From the NCBI RefSeq assembly GCF_014673495.1, contig NZ_CP051006.1:5766001-5830000 (forward strand): a stretch of DNA of 64,000 nucleotides, read 5' to 3'. The translations under genes and the position numbers were made by a program. This stretch comes from Streptomyces griseofuscus. GTDB taxonomy: Bacteria; Actinomycetota; Actinomycetes; Streptomycetales; Streptomycetaceae. Below are positions 8,315 to 16,823 of the stretch, piece by piece (within the stretch, counting starts at the first letter, position 1; the number at the start of each line of letters is the position of its first letter). The notes beneath the pieces are model-generated. The model made no database searches. It was not told the DNA's origin and was given only the letters and a program-made list of their open reading frames with translations.

Positions 8315-9145
8315 ATGGTGGTACGCGGGATCCTGGGGCGCCAGCGGCGCGAGTACACGGCGCCGGAGCCGCACCCGTCCGGCGCCCGTCCGCCGAGGCT
8401 CCCCGGTGAGCTGGTCCCGAACCATGTGGCGATCGTCATGGACGGCAACGGGCGGTGGGCCAAGGAGCGGGGGCTGCCGCGGACCGAGGGGCACAAGGTC
8501 GGCGCCGAGCAGGTGCTCGATGTGCTCCAGGGCGCGATCGAGATGGGCGTGGGCAACATCTCGCTGTACGCCTTCTCCACCGAGAACTGGAAGCGCTCGC
8601 CCGAGGAGGTGCGCTTCCTCATGAACTTCAACCGCGACTTCATCCGCAAGAGCCGGGACCAACTGGACGGGCTGGGTGTGCGGGTGCGCTGGGCCGGGCG
8701 GATGCCCCGGCTGTGGAAGTCGGTCGCCAAGGAGCTCCAGGTCGCGCAGGAGCAGACCAAGGACAACGACAAGCTCACGCTGTACTTCTGCATGAACTAC
8801 GGCGGCCGGGCCGAACTCGCCGACGCGGCCAAGGCGTTGGCGGAGGATGTGCGGGCCGGACGGCTGGATCCGTCGAAGGTGTCCGAGAAGACGATCCAGA
8901 AGTACCTGTACTACCCGGACATGCCGGACGTCGACATGTTCCTGCGGCCCAGCGGGGAGCAGCGGACGTCCAACTACCTGCTCTGGCAGAGCGCTTACGC
9001 CGAGCTGGTCTTCCAGGACGTGCTGTGGCCGGACTTCGACCGGCGCGATCTGTGGCGGGCGTGCCTCGAATTCGCCTCCCGCGACCGGCGGTTCGGCGGC
9101 GCGATCCCGAACGAGGAGCTGCTGGCGATGGAGGGCGACGGCTGA
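8315..9145 (+). CDS. uppS: Isoprenyl transferase (undecaprenyl diphosphate synthase type)
   Basis: 276 aa, with the cis-prenyltransferase signature IVMDGNGRWAK (catalytic Asp43), then ISLYAFSTENWKRS and the C-terminal region with RPSGEQRTSNYLLWQ. It condenses isopentenyl diphosphate units in cis to make the polyprenyl diphosphate carrier for peptidoglycan and other wall polymers, acting at the cytoplasmic face of the membrane. The first ~30 residues are a low-conservation extension typical of actinobacterial members. Follows recO. Confidence 0.95.
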   Translation: MVVRGILGRQRREYTAPEPHPSGARPPRLPGELVPNHVAIVMDGNGRWAKERGLPRTEGHKVGAEQVLDVLQGAIEMGVGNISLYAFSTENWKRSPEEVRFLMNFNRDFIRKSRDQLDGLGVRVRWAGRMPRLWKSVAKELQVAQEQTKDNDKLTLYFCMNYGGRAELADAAKALAEDVRAGRLDPSKVSEKTIQKYLYYPDMPDVDMFLRPSGEQRTSNYLLWQSAYAELVFQDVLWPDFDRRDLWRACLEFASRDRRFGGAIPNEELLAMEGDG

Positions 9146-9158
9146 GCCGCCTCCCCTC

Positions 9159-9575
9159 TCAGCTGTTCCGCGTGGCGCACTCCGCGCAGGTGCCGAAGAT
9201 CTCCACGGTGTGCGCCACGTTCACATAGCCGTGCTCCGCGGCGATCGCCTCCGCCCATTTCTCCACCGCCGGGCCCTCCACCTCGACCGCCTTGCCGCAG
9301 CCGCGGCAGACGAGATGGTGGTGGTGCTCGCCGGTGGAGCAGCGGCGGTAGACGGACTCGCCCTCGGAGGTGCGCAGTACGTCCACCTCGCCGGCGTCGG
9401 CGAGGGACTGGAGCGTGCGGTAGACGGTGGTGAGCCCGACGGAGTCGCCCTTGTGCTTGAGCATGTCGTGGAGCTCCTGCGCGCTGCGGAACTCGTCGAC
9501 CTCGTCCAGCGCGGCGGCCACTGCTGCCCGCTGACGGGTCGCGCGGCCCTTCACGGGCGGTCCAGCGGTCGTCAC
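9159..9575 (-). CDS. zur: Zinc uptake regulator Zur (Fur family)
   Basis: 138 aa from the GTG at 9575, chosen because GAGGAGG lies 6-8 nt upstream; a GTG at 9596 has no ribosome site. Winged-helix segment: SVGLTTVYRTLQSLADAGEV. The metal-binding half has HHHHLVC, RGCGK and a terminal CAEC, giving the structural CxxC pairs and the histidine-rich regulatory site. With bound zinc it represses zinc import genes. It lies beside znuBCA, and a Zur-box-like site overlaps the znuA start. From memory it matches S. coelicolor Zur (SCO2508) closely. Confidence 0.95.
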   Translation of the reverse strand: MTTAGPPVKGRATRQRAAVAAALDEVDEFRSAQELHDMLKHKGDSVGLTTVYRTLQSLADAGEVDVLRTSEGESVYRRCSTGEHHHHLVCRGCGKAVEVEGPAVEKWAEAIAAEHGYVNVAHTVEIFGTCAECATRNS

Positions 9576-9636
9576 TGCTGCCTCCTCACGTCTCACCCCT
9601 GACCCGGGCCATTGTGCCAGCCCGGCGCCCCGGAGG

Positions 9637-10539
9637 TCAGGCGCTGATCTCCTCTCCCGTGCCGCGCGCGGCCGGAATCACACACTCCGCCGGATCCCCG
9701 CCGGGCCCCGCCGCCGTGGCCGCGCGGGCGCGTCGGCGGGCCAGCGGGGCGGCCAGCGCGGTCAGTACGACGAACGCGGCGATGGTGAGCAGGACGATCG
9801 TCGCGCCGGGCGGGACGTCCTGGTAGAACGACGCGATCGTGCCGCTGACGGTCACGGTGATGCCGAGCGCCACCGCGATCGCGAACGTCATCGCGAAGCT
9901 CCGGGTGAGCTGCTGGGCCGCCGCCACCGGCACCACCATCAGCGCGGAGACCAGCAGCAGTCCGACGACGCGCATGGCGACCGTCACCGTCACCGCCGCC
10001 GTGACCGCCGTCAGCAGGTTCAGGGCGCGCACCGGCAGCCCGGTCACCCGCGCGAACTCCTCGTCCTGGCTGACCGCGAACAGCTGGCGGCGCAGGCCGA
10101 GGGTGACCAGCACCACGAACGCGGCCAGCAGGCAGATCGCGTTGACGTCGGAGGGGGAGACCGTGGACAGGGAGCCGAAGAGGTAGGTCGTCAGGTTGGC
10201 GTTGGAGCCGGTCGGCGCCATGTTGATGAACATCACGCCGCCCGCCATGCCGCCGTAGAAGAGCATGGCCAGCGCGATGTCGCCGCGCGTCCTGCCGTAC
10301 CAGCGGATCAGCTCCATCAGGAGGGCGCCGAGCACGGAGACCGCCGTCGCCATCCAGACCGGGGAGGTGGACAGCAGGAAGCCGAGGCCGACACCGGTCA
10401 TGGCGACATGTCCGATGCCGTCGCCCATCAGGGCCTGGCGGCGCTGGACCAGGTAGATGCCGATGGCGGGGGCGGTGATGCCGACGAGGACGGCGGCGAG
10501 CAGGGCCCGCTGCATGAAGGCGTAGTTCAGGAAGTCCAT
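9637..10539 (-). CDS. znuB: Zinc ABC transporter, membrane permease
   Basis: 300 aa and very hydrophobic, with about 8-9 transmembrane helices of the ABC-3 permease family; MGDGIGHVAMTGVGLGFLLS is the conserved cytoplasmic-loop region. Its ATG overlaps the znuC stop (TGATG), so translation is coupled. It forms the inner-membrane channel of the importer fed by the binding protein encoded upstream. It ends 61 bp before zur, which reads in the same direction. Confidence 0.93.
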   Translation of the reverse strand: MDFLNYAFMQRALLAAVLVGITAPAIGIYLVQRRQALMGDGIGHVAMTGVGLGFLLSTSPVWMATAVSVLGALLMELIRWYGRTRGDIALAMLFYGGMAGGVMFINMAPTGSNANLTTYLFGSLSTVSPSDVNAICLLAAFVVLVTLGLRRQLFAVSQDEEFARVTGLPVRALNLLTAVTAAVTVTVAMRVVGLLLVSALMVVPVAAAQQLTRSFAMTFAIAVALGITVTVSGTIASFYQDVPPGATIVLLTIAAFVVLTALAAPLARRRARAATAAGPGGDPAECVIPAARGTGEEISA

Positions 10540-11315
10540 CAGCTCAGCAGTCCCGTCCGGATCGGTTCGGCACCCGCGGGTGCGTGCGGGTGTACGTGGT
10601 CGTGGCCGGGCAGGGCATGCTGGCCGACGGCTCTCGGGGGCGGCCCGTCGTGCAGGACGCAGCCGTCGCGCAGGACGACCGCGCGGTCGATCAGCGGTTC
10701 CAGGGGACCCAGTTCATGCAGCACGAGCAGGACCGTCGTACCGGCCTCCACCTGGGTCTTCAGCGTCCGGGCCAGGATCTCCTGGCTGGCCAGGTCGACG
10801 CCGGCCATCGGCTCGTCCATGATCAGCAGTTCGGGGCGGGCGACGAGCGCGCGGGCGATCAGCACCCGCTGGTGCTGGCCCCCGGACAGGGCGTTCACCG
10901 AGTCCTTGGCGCGGTCCGCCATGCCGACCCGCTCCAGGGCCTCGCGCACGGCGTCCCGGTCGCCCTTGCCGAAGAGGCCGAAGCGGGTGCGGGCGAGGCG
11001 GCCGGAGGAGACGATCTCGGTGACCGTCGCCGGGACGCCGCCCGCGGCCGTGGTGCGCTGCGGTACGTAGCCCACGCGGGACCAGTCGCGGAAGGCGCGC
11101 CGGGGGGTGCCGAACAGCTCGATGGTGCCGTCGGCCAGGGGTACCTGGCCGATGATCGTACGGATCGCCGTGGACTTGCCGGAGCCGTTGGCGCCGAGGA
11201 GGGCCACGACCTCGCCGCGCGCGACGGTGAGGTCGATGCCGCGCAGCACCGGGCGGCCGCCGAGGTCGGCCCGTACGCCGCGCAGGGATATGACGGGTTC
11301 GCCGTGGGTCTCCAT
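10539..11315 (-). CDS. znuC: Zinc ABC transporter, ATP-binding subunit
   Basis: 258 aa from the ATG at 11315, which has AGGAG 5 nt upstream; a GTG at 11330 overlapping the znuA stop is the alternative. Walker A is GANGSGKST, the signature is NALSGGQHQRVLIARAL and Walker B is ELLIMDEPMAGVD. The C-terminus is rich in histidine (around HDHVHPH), which may bind zinc. It powers zinc uptake. Middle gene of the znuA-znuC-znuB operon. Confidence 0.93.
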   Translation of the reverse strand: METHGEPVISLRGVRADLGGRPVLRGIDLTVARGEVVALLGANGSGKSTAIRTIIGQVPLADGTIELFGTPRRAFRDWSRVGYVPQRTTAAGGVPATVTEIVSSGRLARTRFGLFGKGDRDAVREALERVGMADRAKDSVNALSGGQHQRVLIARALVARPELLIMDEPMAGVDLASQEILARTLKTQVEAGTTVLLVLHELGPLEPLIDRAVVLRDGCVLHDGPPPRAVGQHALPGHDHVHPHAPAGAEPIRTGLLS

Positions 11316-11326
11316 GCTGACTCCTG

Positions 11327-12286
11327 TCACTTGGTGCCCAGCGCCTTCTGGAGCGCCTTGAGGTTGGCGTTCTGGACGGAGAAGTAGTCCTTGCCGCGGG
11401 ACTTGCCCGTGATCCCCTCGATCGGGTCGAGGACATCGGTCTTCAGGTTCGCGTCGTGCGCGATGGTCTTCGCGGTCTTGTCGCTGACGAGCGTCTCGTA
11501 GAAGACCGTCGAGACATGGTCGGCCTTCGCCATCCGCTCCAGGTCCCGCACGCGCGCGGCGCTCGGCTCCGAGTCGGGGTCGAGGCCGTTGATCGCCTCC
11601 TCGGTGAGCCCGTAGCGCTCGGCGAGGTAGCCGAAGGCGGCGTGCGTGGTGACGAAGACCTTGGACTCGGTGTGCGCGAGGCCGGTGCGGAAGCGCTGGT
11701 CCAGGTCGCCGAGCTGCTCGACCAGGGCCGCGGTGTTCTTCTTGTAGTCGGCCGCGTGCTTGGGGTCGGCCTTCTCCAGGGCCGTGCCGACGCCCTGGGC
11801 GACCTGGGCGTAGCGCACCGGGTCCAGCCAGATGTGCGGGTCCTTGCCCGCGGACTCCTCGCCCTTGCTGCTGTCGTGCTCGGCCGCGTGCCCGCCGACC
11901 TCGTTGCCGTGCGCCTCCAGGGAGACCAGGGAGGCGGCGTCGACCTTCGTCTTCACCGAGGACTGCGCGACCGCGGCGTCCACGGAGGGCTGGAGGTTCT
12001 TGAGGTAGAGGACGGCGTCGGCGTCGTCGATCGCGGCGATCTGCTTGGGGCTGATCTCCAGGTCGTGCGGCTCCTGGCCGGGTGTGGTGAGACTGGTGAC
12101 GTGGACGTGGTCGCCGCCGATCCGCTCGGCGAGGAAGGACATCGGATAGAAGGACGCGATGACGTCGAGCCTGCCGTCACCCCTCGCCGCGGTGCTGCTC
12201 CCGGAGCAGCCGGAGAGGGTGCCGAGGCCGAGGGCGGTGACGGCGGTCAGGGCGGCGGCCGGTATGAGGCGTCCACGTATGTTCAT
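11327..12286 (-). CDS. znuA: Zinc-binding lipoprotein of ABC importer (ZnuA/AdcA family)
   Basis: 319 aa from the ATG at 12286; in-frame starts at 12295 (ATG) and 12304 (TTG) would place the Zur box inside the coding region, and none has a clear ribosome site, so a leaderless transcript is possible. The signal peptide ends LGTLSGC (lipobox). A metal-ligand segment PHDLEISPKQ, a flexible region rich in His, Glu and Asp at about residues 125-155, DPHIWLDPVRYAQV and THAAFGYLAERYGL follow the zinc cluster A-1 fold. It captures zinc outside the membrane and passes it to ZnuB. Confidence 0.93.
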   Translation of the reverse strand: MNIRGRLIPAAALTAVTALGLGTLSGCSGSSTAARGDGRLDVIASFYPMSFLAERIGGDHVHVTSLTTPGQEPHDLEISPKQIAAIDDADAVLYLKNLQPSVDAAVAQSSVKTKVDAASLVSLEAHGNEVGGHAAEHDSSKGEESAGKDPHIWLDPVRYAQVAQGVGTALEKADPKHAADYKKNTAALVEQLGDLDQRFRTGLAHTESKVFVTTHAAFGYLAERYGLTEEAINGLDPDSEPSAARVRDLERMAKADHVSTVFYETLVSDKTAKTIAHDANLKTDVLDPIEGITGKSRGKDYFSVQNANLKALQKALGTK

Positions 12287-12300
12287 GACAGTCATTTTCA
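12286..12300 (-). promoter_or_regulatory. Zur box at the znuA start
   Basis: Minus-strand TGAAAATGACTGTCA agrees at 13 of 15 positions with the Streptomyces Zur consensus TGAAAATGATTTTCA as I recall it. It abuts the znuA ATG, so bound Zur would block initiation. A weaker match (TGGAAACCGTTGTCA, plus strand) lies just upstream at about 12308-12322. Confidence 0.72.
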
Positions 12301-12480
12301 ACAAAAATGGAAACCGTTGTCAACAAGCCCGTCGAGATGCCCCGGGACGCCCTCGGGATGCCCCGGGATGCCCGTTAGGACAGGGGCCGATTTGGTCGTG
12401 GGGGAGCCTGCGCCGGTAACCTGAAGCATTCGCTGGAAGCATCTCGCTTCAACGCCCGTCGTCGTAATGAAGAGAGCACC

Positions 12481-13863
12481 GTGGCCGCCGACAAGATCGA
12501 CACCATCGTCAGCCTGAGCAAGCGCCGTGGCTTCGTTTTCCCGTGCAGTGAGATCTACGGCGGTCAGCGTGCCGCCTGGGACTACGGACCGCTGGGTGTC
12601 GAGCTCAAGGAGAACATCAAGCGCCAGTGGTGGCGCTACATGGTGACGTCCCGCGAGGACGTGGTCGGTATCGACTCGTCCGTCATCCTGGCCCCCGAGG
12701 TCTGGGTCGCGTCCGGCCACGTCGCCACCTTCACGGACCCGCTGACCGAGTGCACCGCGTGCCACAAGCGGTTCCGTGCCGACCACCTCGAAGAGTCCTA
12801 CGAGGAGAAGAAGGGCCACGCCCCGGCGAACGGCCTGGCCGACATCAACTGCCCGAACTGCGGCAACAAGGGCCAGTTCACCGAGCCCAAGCAGTTCTCC
12901 GGCCTGCTCTCCACGCACCTCGGCCCGACCCAGGACTCCGGTTCGGTCGCCTACCTGCGCCCCGAGACCGCCCAGGGCATCTTCACCAACTTCGCCCAGG
13001 TGCAGACCACCTCGCGCCGCAAGCCGCCGTTCGGCATCGCCCAGATGGGCAAGTCGTTCCGCAACGAGATCACGCCGGGCAACTTCATCTTCCGCACCCG
13101 CGAGTTCGAGCAGATGGAGATGGAGTTCTTCGTCAAGCCCGGCGAGGACGAGCAGTGGCAGGAATACTGGATGGAGCAGCGCTGGAACTGGTACACGGGC
13201 CTCGGCCTGCGCACCGAGAACATGCGCTGGTACGAGCACCCGAAGGAGAAGCTCTCCCACTACTCGAAGCGGACCGCGGACATCGAGTACCGCTTCCAGT
13301 TCGGTGGCAGTGAGTGGGGCGAGCTGGAGGGTGTCGCCAACCGCACGGACTACGACCTCGGCGCGCACGCCAAGGCCTCCGGCCAGGACCTCTCCTACTT
13401 CGACCAGGAGGCCGGGGAGCGCTGGACGCCGTACGTCATCGAGCCGGCGGCGGGTGTCGGCCGCACCATGCTGGCCTTCCTGCTCGACGCGTACGTCGAG
13501 GACGAGGCGCCCAACGCCAAGGGCAAGATGGAGAAGCGCACGGTGCTGCGCCTCGACCACCGTCTCGCCCCGGTGAAGGTGGCCGTGCTGCCGCTGTCCC
13601 GCAACCCGGAGCTGTCGCCGAAGGCCAAGGGCCTCGCGCAGGCGCTGCGGCAGAACTGGAACATCGACTTCGACGACGCGGGCGCCATCGGCCGCCGCTA
13701 CCGCCGTCAGGACGAGATCGGTACGCCGTTCTGTGTGACCGTCGACTTCGACACGCTTGAGGACAACGCGGTCACCGTGCGCGAGCGCGACACGATGAAG
13801 CAGGAGCGGGTCTCCCTCGACCAGATCGAGGGCTACCTGGCGCAGCGCCTCATCGGCGCGTAG
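12481..13863 (+). CDS. glyS: Glycyl-tRNA synthetase, homodimeric class II
   Basis: 460 aa from a GTG start (VAADKIDTIVSLSKRRGFVF). Class II features are VSLSKRRGFVFPCSEIYGG, the alpha2-specific segment YLRPETAQGIFTNFAQV, motif 2 with SFRNEITPGNFIFRTREF, and motif 3 near GVGRTMLAFLLDAY. A cysteine-containing insertion (CTACHKRF, then CPNCGNKG) probably binds zinc. It charges tRNA-Gly. Single-gene transcription is suggested by the strong hairpin directly downstream. Confidence 0.96.
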   Translation: MAADKIDTIVSLSKRRGFVFPCSEIYGGQRAAWDYGPLGVELKENIKRQWWRYMVTSREDVVGIDSSVILAPEVWVASGHVATFTDPLTECTACHKRFRADHLEESYEEKKGHAPANGLADINCPNCGNKGQFTEPKQFSGLLSTHLGPTQDSGSVAYLRPETAQGIFTNFAQVQTTSRRKPPFGIAQMGKSFRNEITPGNFIFRTREFEQMEMEFFVKPGEDEQWQEYWMEQRWNWYTGLGLRTENMRWYEHPKEKLSHYSKRTADIEYRFQFGGSEWGELEGVANRTDYDLGAHAKASGQDLSYFDQEAGERWTPYVIEPAAGVGRTMLAFLLDAYVEDEAPNAKGKMEKRTVLRLDHRLAPVKVAVLPLSRNPELSPKAKGLAQALRQNWNIDFDDAGAIGRRYRRQDEIGTPFCVTVDFDTLEDNAVTVRERDTMKQERVSLDQIEGYLAQRLIGA

Positions 13864-13871
13864 GTGCTCCA

Positions 13872-13919
13872 CCGGGGGGCGCCGCCGACGGATGGTCGTC
13901 CGTCCGCGGCGCCCCCCGG
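13872..13919. terminator. Bidirectional terminator between glyS and the chitinase gene
   Basis: Two 14-nt arms (13872-13885 and 13906-13919) are perfectly complementary. An inner 6-bp stem GACGGA/TCCGTC encloses the loop TGGTCG. It lies between convergent genes. Confidence 0.85.
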
Positions 13920-13960
13920 CTTGTCGCGCAGCTCGCCGCGCCCCTTCGGGGGCGCTTTGT

Positions 13961-15007
13961 TCAACGCCCTTGCAGCGCCTTGACGTTGTCGCCGAAGGTC
14001 CAGTTCTTCGAGCCGTCCCAGTTGAGGGACCAGTCCATCAGGCCCTTGAGTGATGTGCCGTAGTGCCCCCAGGACTGGGCGACCAGGGACGGGGACATGT
14101 AGCCGCCGCCCGCGCCGGGCTGGGCCGGCAGCCCCGGGACCTGCTTGTCGTAGGGCACCTTGACGGTCGTGCCCTGCACCACCAGGCCCTTGTTCAGGCA
14201 GTCGGTCTGGGCCGTGAAGCCCGCCACCGTTCCGGCCTCGTAGGAGTCGCCGGAGCAGCCGTACATGCTGCCGTTGTAGTACTGCATGTTCAGCCACCAC
14301 AGCCGGCCGTTGTCCGCGTACTTCTTGATGACCGGCAGATACGCGCCCCAGATCGAGCCGTAGGTGATGCTGCCACCGGTGACGTACGCCGTCTCCGGGG
14401 CCATCGTCAGTCCGAAGCCGGCCGGCATCTGCGCGAGGATGCCGTCGATGATGCGGACCAAGTTGGCCTGGGACGTGGACAGTTGGTTGATGTTCCCGCT
14501 GCCCGTCAGGCCGGTCTCGATGTCGATGTCGATGCCGTCGAAGTTGTACTGCTTCAGGATCGGTACGACGGTCGAGACGAACTTGTCCGCGACCGCGCTG
14601 GAGTTGAGGTCGATACCGGCCGTCGCGCCCCCGATGGAGAGCAGGATCGTCTCGCCGGACGCCTTCGCCGCGCACATCTCCGCGGGCGTGGGCACCTTCA
14701 CCCCGGTGTCCATGCCGTCCGCCCACAGCGCCGTGCCGTCGGAACGGATCACCGGGAAGGCCGCGTTGATGACGTTATAACCGTGCGCGGGGATACGGGA
14801 GTCGGTGATCGGGGTCCAGCCGAAGGGCGGATGGACCCCGTTGGCGGCGCCGTCCCAGTTCTCCCAGTAGCCCTGGAGCACCTTGCCCGCCGGGCGGGAC
14901 TTCACCGCGCAGGTGTCGGCGGCCGAGGCGGGGTGCGCGGCGGGGAGCTGGGTGAGGGCGGCGGTCGCGAGGGCGGCGGCGAGCAGGGGCAGCGTGCGGC
15001 GGAGCAT
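13961..15007 (-). CDS. chiJ: Secreted family 18 chitinase
   Basis: 348 aa from the ATG at 15007, with GGGAGG just upstream; upstream in-frame codons only arise from the inverted repeat at 15128-15163. Signal peptide at residues 1-30 (cut near ASAADTC). GH18 catalytic motif DGIDIDIE at 157-164, with Glu164 as acid/base; SIGGATAG is the beta-3 motif, and WWLNMQYYNGSMYG supplies substrate-site aromatics. No chitin-binding module is attached. It hydrolyses chitin outside the cell. Position next to glyS matches S. coelicolor chiJ (from memory). Paired DasR-like repeats upstream point to induction by chitin degradation products. Confidence 0.9.
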   Translation of the reverse strand: MLRRTLPLLAAALATAALTQLPAAHPASAADTCAVKSRPAGKVLQGYWENWDGAANGVHPPFGWTPITDSRIPAHGYNVINAAFPVIRSDGTALWADGMDTGVKVPTPAEMCAAKASGETILLSIGGATAGIDLNSSAVADKFVSTVVPILKQYNFDGIDIDIETGLTGSGNINQLSTSQANLVRIIDGILAQMPAGFGLTMAPETAYVTGGSITYGSIWGAYLPVIKKYADNGRLWWLNMQYYNGSMYGCSGDSYEAGTVAGFTAQTDCLNKGLVVQGTTVKVPYDKQVPGLPAQPGAGGGYMSPSLVAQSWGHYGTSLKGLMDWSLNWDGSKNWTFGDNVKALQGR

Positions 15008-15055
15008 GGGGCCTCCCGGGTCATGTCCTGGCATGTCCTGTACATGACGGTGCTC

Positions 15056-15088
15056 TGGTCCAGACCATTCGTCAATAGGTCTGGACCA
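15056..15088. promoter_or_regulatory. Paired DasR-type (chitinase direct repeat) sites
   Basis: TGGTCCAGACCA (15056-15067) and AGGTCTGGACCA (15077-15088) are 21 bp apart. Each differs slightly from the palindrome TGGTCTAGACCA found in Streptomyces chitinase promoters and bound by DasR. They lie 49-81 bp upstream of the chitinase start. Confidence 0.78.
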
Positions 15089-15127
15089 AAGAGGAGGGCG
15101 ACGGGGGGCGTGAAAGGGGAGGGTGCG

Positions 15128-15163
15128 TGACAGATGACAGATATTGAAATCTGTCATCTGTCA
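15128..15163. promoter_or_regulatory. Perfect 15-bp inverted repeat, operator of the aldo/keto reductase gene
   Basis: TGACAGATGACAGAT (15128-15142) and its exact complement ATCTGTCATCTGTCA (15149-15163) flank the 6-bp spacer ATTGAA. Each arm is itself a tandem repeat of TGACAGA. The site ends 15 bp before the reductase ATG. The TetR gene directly downstream is the obvious candidate ligand. Confidence 0.75.
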
Positions 15164-15178
15164 TGCCATGCTGGATCC

Positions 15179-16195
15179 ATGACGAAGACCCCGCACACCC
15201 GAAACCTCGGCACCACCGGCCCCCAGGTCTCCGCCCTCGGCCTCGGCTGCATGGGCATGTCCGCGCTGTACGGCGACGCCGACCGCGCCGAGTCCATCGC
15301 GACCGTCCACGCCGCCCTGGAGGCGGGCGTGACCCTGCTGGACACCGGCGACTTCTACGCCATGGGGCACAACGAGATGCTGCTCGGCGAGGCCCTGCGC
15401 ACCGCGCCCGCCGCGCTGCGCGAACAGGCCCTGGTCAGCGTGAAGTTCGGCGCCCTGCGCGACCCGGAGGGCAACTGGAGCGGCTACGACGGCCGGCCCG
15501 CCGCCGTGAAGAACTTCGCCGCCTACTCCCTCCAGCGCCTGGGCGTCGACCACATCGACGTCTACCGGATCGCCCGCCTCGACCCGGACGTCCCGATCGA
15601 GGAGACCGTCGGCGCCATCGCCGAACTGATCGAGAAGGGGTACGTCCGCCATGTCGGCCTCAGCGAGGTCGGCGCCGAGACGATCCGCCGGGCCGCCGCC
15701 ACCGCGCCGGTCTCCGACCTCCAGATCGAGTACTCGCTGATCTCCCGGGGCATCGAGCGGGACATCCTGCCCACCACCCGTGAGCTGGGCATCGGCATCA
15801 CCGCGTACGGCGTGCTCTCCCGGGGCCTGATCTCCGGCCACTTCACCCGGGACCGGCAGCTCGCCGCGGGCGACTTCCGGGCCCACTCGCCCCGCTTCCA
15901 AGGCGACAACCTCCAGCACAACCTGAACCTGGTCGACGCGCTGCGCGAGATCGCCGAGCGCAAGGGCGCCACCGTGGCGCAGACCGCCATCGCCTGGGTG
16001 CTCTCCCGCGGCGAGGACATCGTGCCGCTGATCGGCGCCCGCACCCGGGAGCGGCTGACCGAGTCGCTGGGTGCCCTTGATGTGACGCTGGACGCGGCCG
16101 ACCTGGCGGCGATCGAGAAGGCCGTGCCGGCGGACGCCGCGGCCGGCGACCGCTACCCGAGCGCGCAGATGGCACACCTCGACAGCGAGCGCTGA
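15179..16195 (+). CDS. Aldo/keto reductase
   Basis: 338 aa from the ATG at 15179; an in-frame start at 15134 lies inside the operator and is rejected. TIM-barrel AKR landmarks: LGLGCMGMSALYG, LLDTGDFYAMGHNEMLLGEAL with the catalytic Asp and Tyr, SVKFG with the Lys, and LSEVGAETIRRA. Where most members have a catalytic His after strand 4 (YxxHR), this one reads YRIAR, so the tetrad is incomplete. Such variants occur in this subfamily, so activity may still be present. NADPH-dependent reduction of a carbonyl is expected; the substrate is unknown. Probably co-transcribed with the TetR gene 25 bp downstream. Confidence 0.88.
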   Translation: MTKTPHTRNLGTTGPQVSALGLGCMGMSALYGDADRAESIATVHAALEAGVTLLDTGDFYAMGHNEMLLGEALRTAPAALREQALVSVKFGALRDPEGNWSGYDGRPAAVKNFAAYSLQRLGVDHIDVYRIARLDPDVPIEETVGAIAELIEKGYVRHVGLSEVGAETIRRAAATAPVSDLQIEYSLISRGIERDILPTTRELGIGITAYGVLSRGLISGHFTRDRQLAAGDFRAHSPRFQGDNLQHNLNLVDALREIAERKGATVAQTAIAWVLSRGEDIVPLIGARTRERLTESLGALDVTLDAADLAAIEKAVPADAAAGDRYPSAQMAHLDSER

Positions 16196-16220
16196 TCCCG
16201 ATGCCGGGTACGGTCTAGGC

Positions 16221-16808
16221 ATGGCATCGACCAGCGAGATCCTGACCGCCGAGCGCATTCTGGCGGCGACCGAGGAAGTGCTGCGCCGGCACGGCCCGGC
16301 CAAGGCCACCGTGGTGGACGTGGCCCGCGCGCTCGGCGTCAGCCACGGCAGTGTCTACCGGCACTTCCGTACCAAGGCCGCGCTGCGCGAGGCGGTCACC
16401 AAGCGCTGGCTGGACCGGACCTCGCAGAAGCTCGCCGTGATCGCCGCCGCGAGCGAGCGGGACCCCGAGGCCCGGCTGCGGGACTGGCTCGCCGCGCTGT
16501 TCGAGGCCAAGCGGCACAAGGCGGGCGACGACCCGGAGCTGTTCGCCACGTACACCGTGCTGACGGACGAGAACGGCGGGGTCGTCGGCGAGCACATAGC
16601 CGAGCTGACCGCGCAGCTGACCGGGATCATCACGCAAGGGGCCGGGTCGGGCACCTTCTCGGTGCCCGACCCGGCCGCCGCGGCCCGAGCCGTCTTCCAG
16701 GCCACCGGCCGGTTCCACGATCCCTGTTATGCCAGGGAGTGGACCCGGCCCGGCGTCGGCGAGGAGTTCACGGCCGTCGTGGACCTGTTGGTGCGGGGTC
16801 TTCGCTGA
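16221..16808 (+). CDS. TetR-family regulator, partner of the aldo/keto reductase
   Basis: 195 aa. The N-terminal TetR HTH covers about residues 8-55 (TAERILAATEEVLRRHGPAK, then VTKRW after SHGSVYRHFRTKAALREA). The C-terminal region includes FQATGRFHDPCYAREW, typical of the YjdC-like TetR subgroup. Twenty-five bp separate it from the reductase stop, so the two form an operon whose promoter carries the 15-bp inverted repeat. Autorepression and induction by a toxic aldehyde or ketone is a reasonable inference. Confidence 0.87.
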   Translation: MASTSEILTAERILAATEEVLRRHGPAKATVVDVARALGVSHGSVYRHFRTKAALREAVTKRWLDRTSQKLAVIAAASERDPEARLRDWLAALFEAKRHKAGDDPELFATYTVLTDENGGVVGEHIAELTAQLTGIITQGAGSGTFSVPDPAAAARAVFQATGRFHDPCYAREWTRPGVGEEFTAVVDLLVRGLR

Positions 16809-16823
16809 CGTCGCCTGCCGGCG

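Noticed and set aside
12298..13872. 524-codon frame antisense to glyS
   Set aside because: Shadow of a highly conserved synthetase gene.
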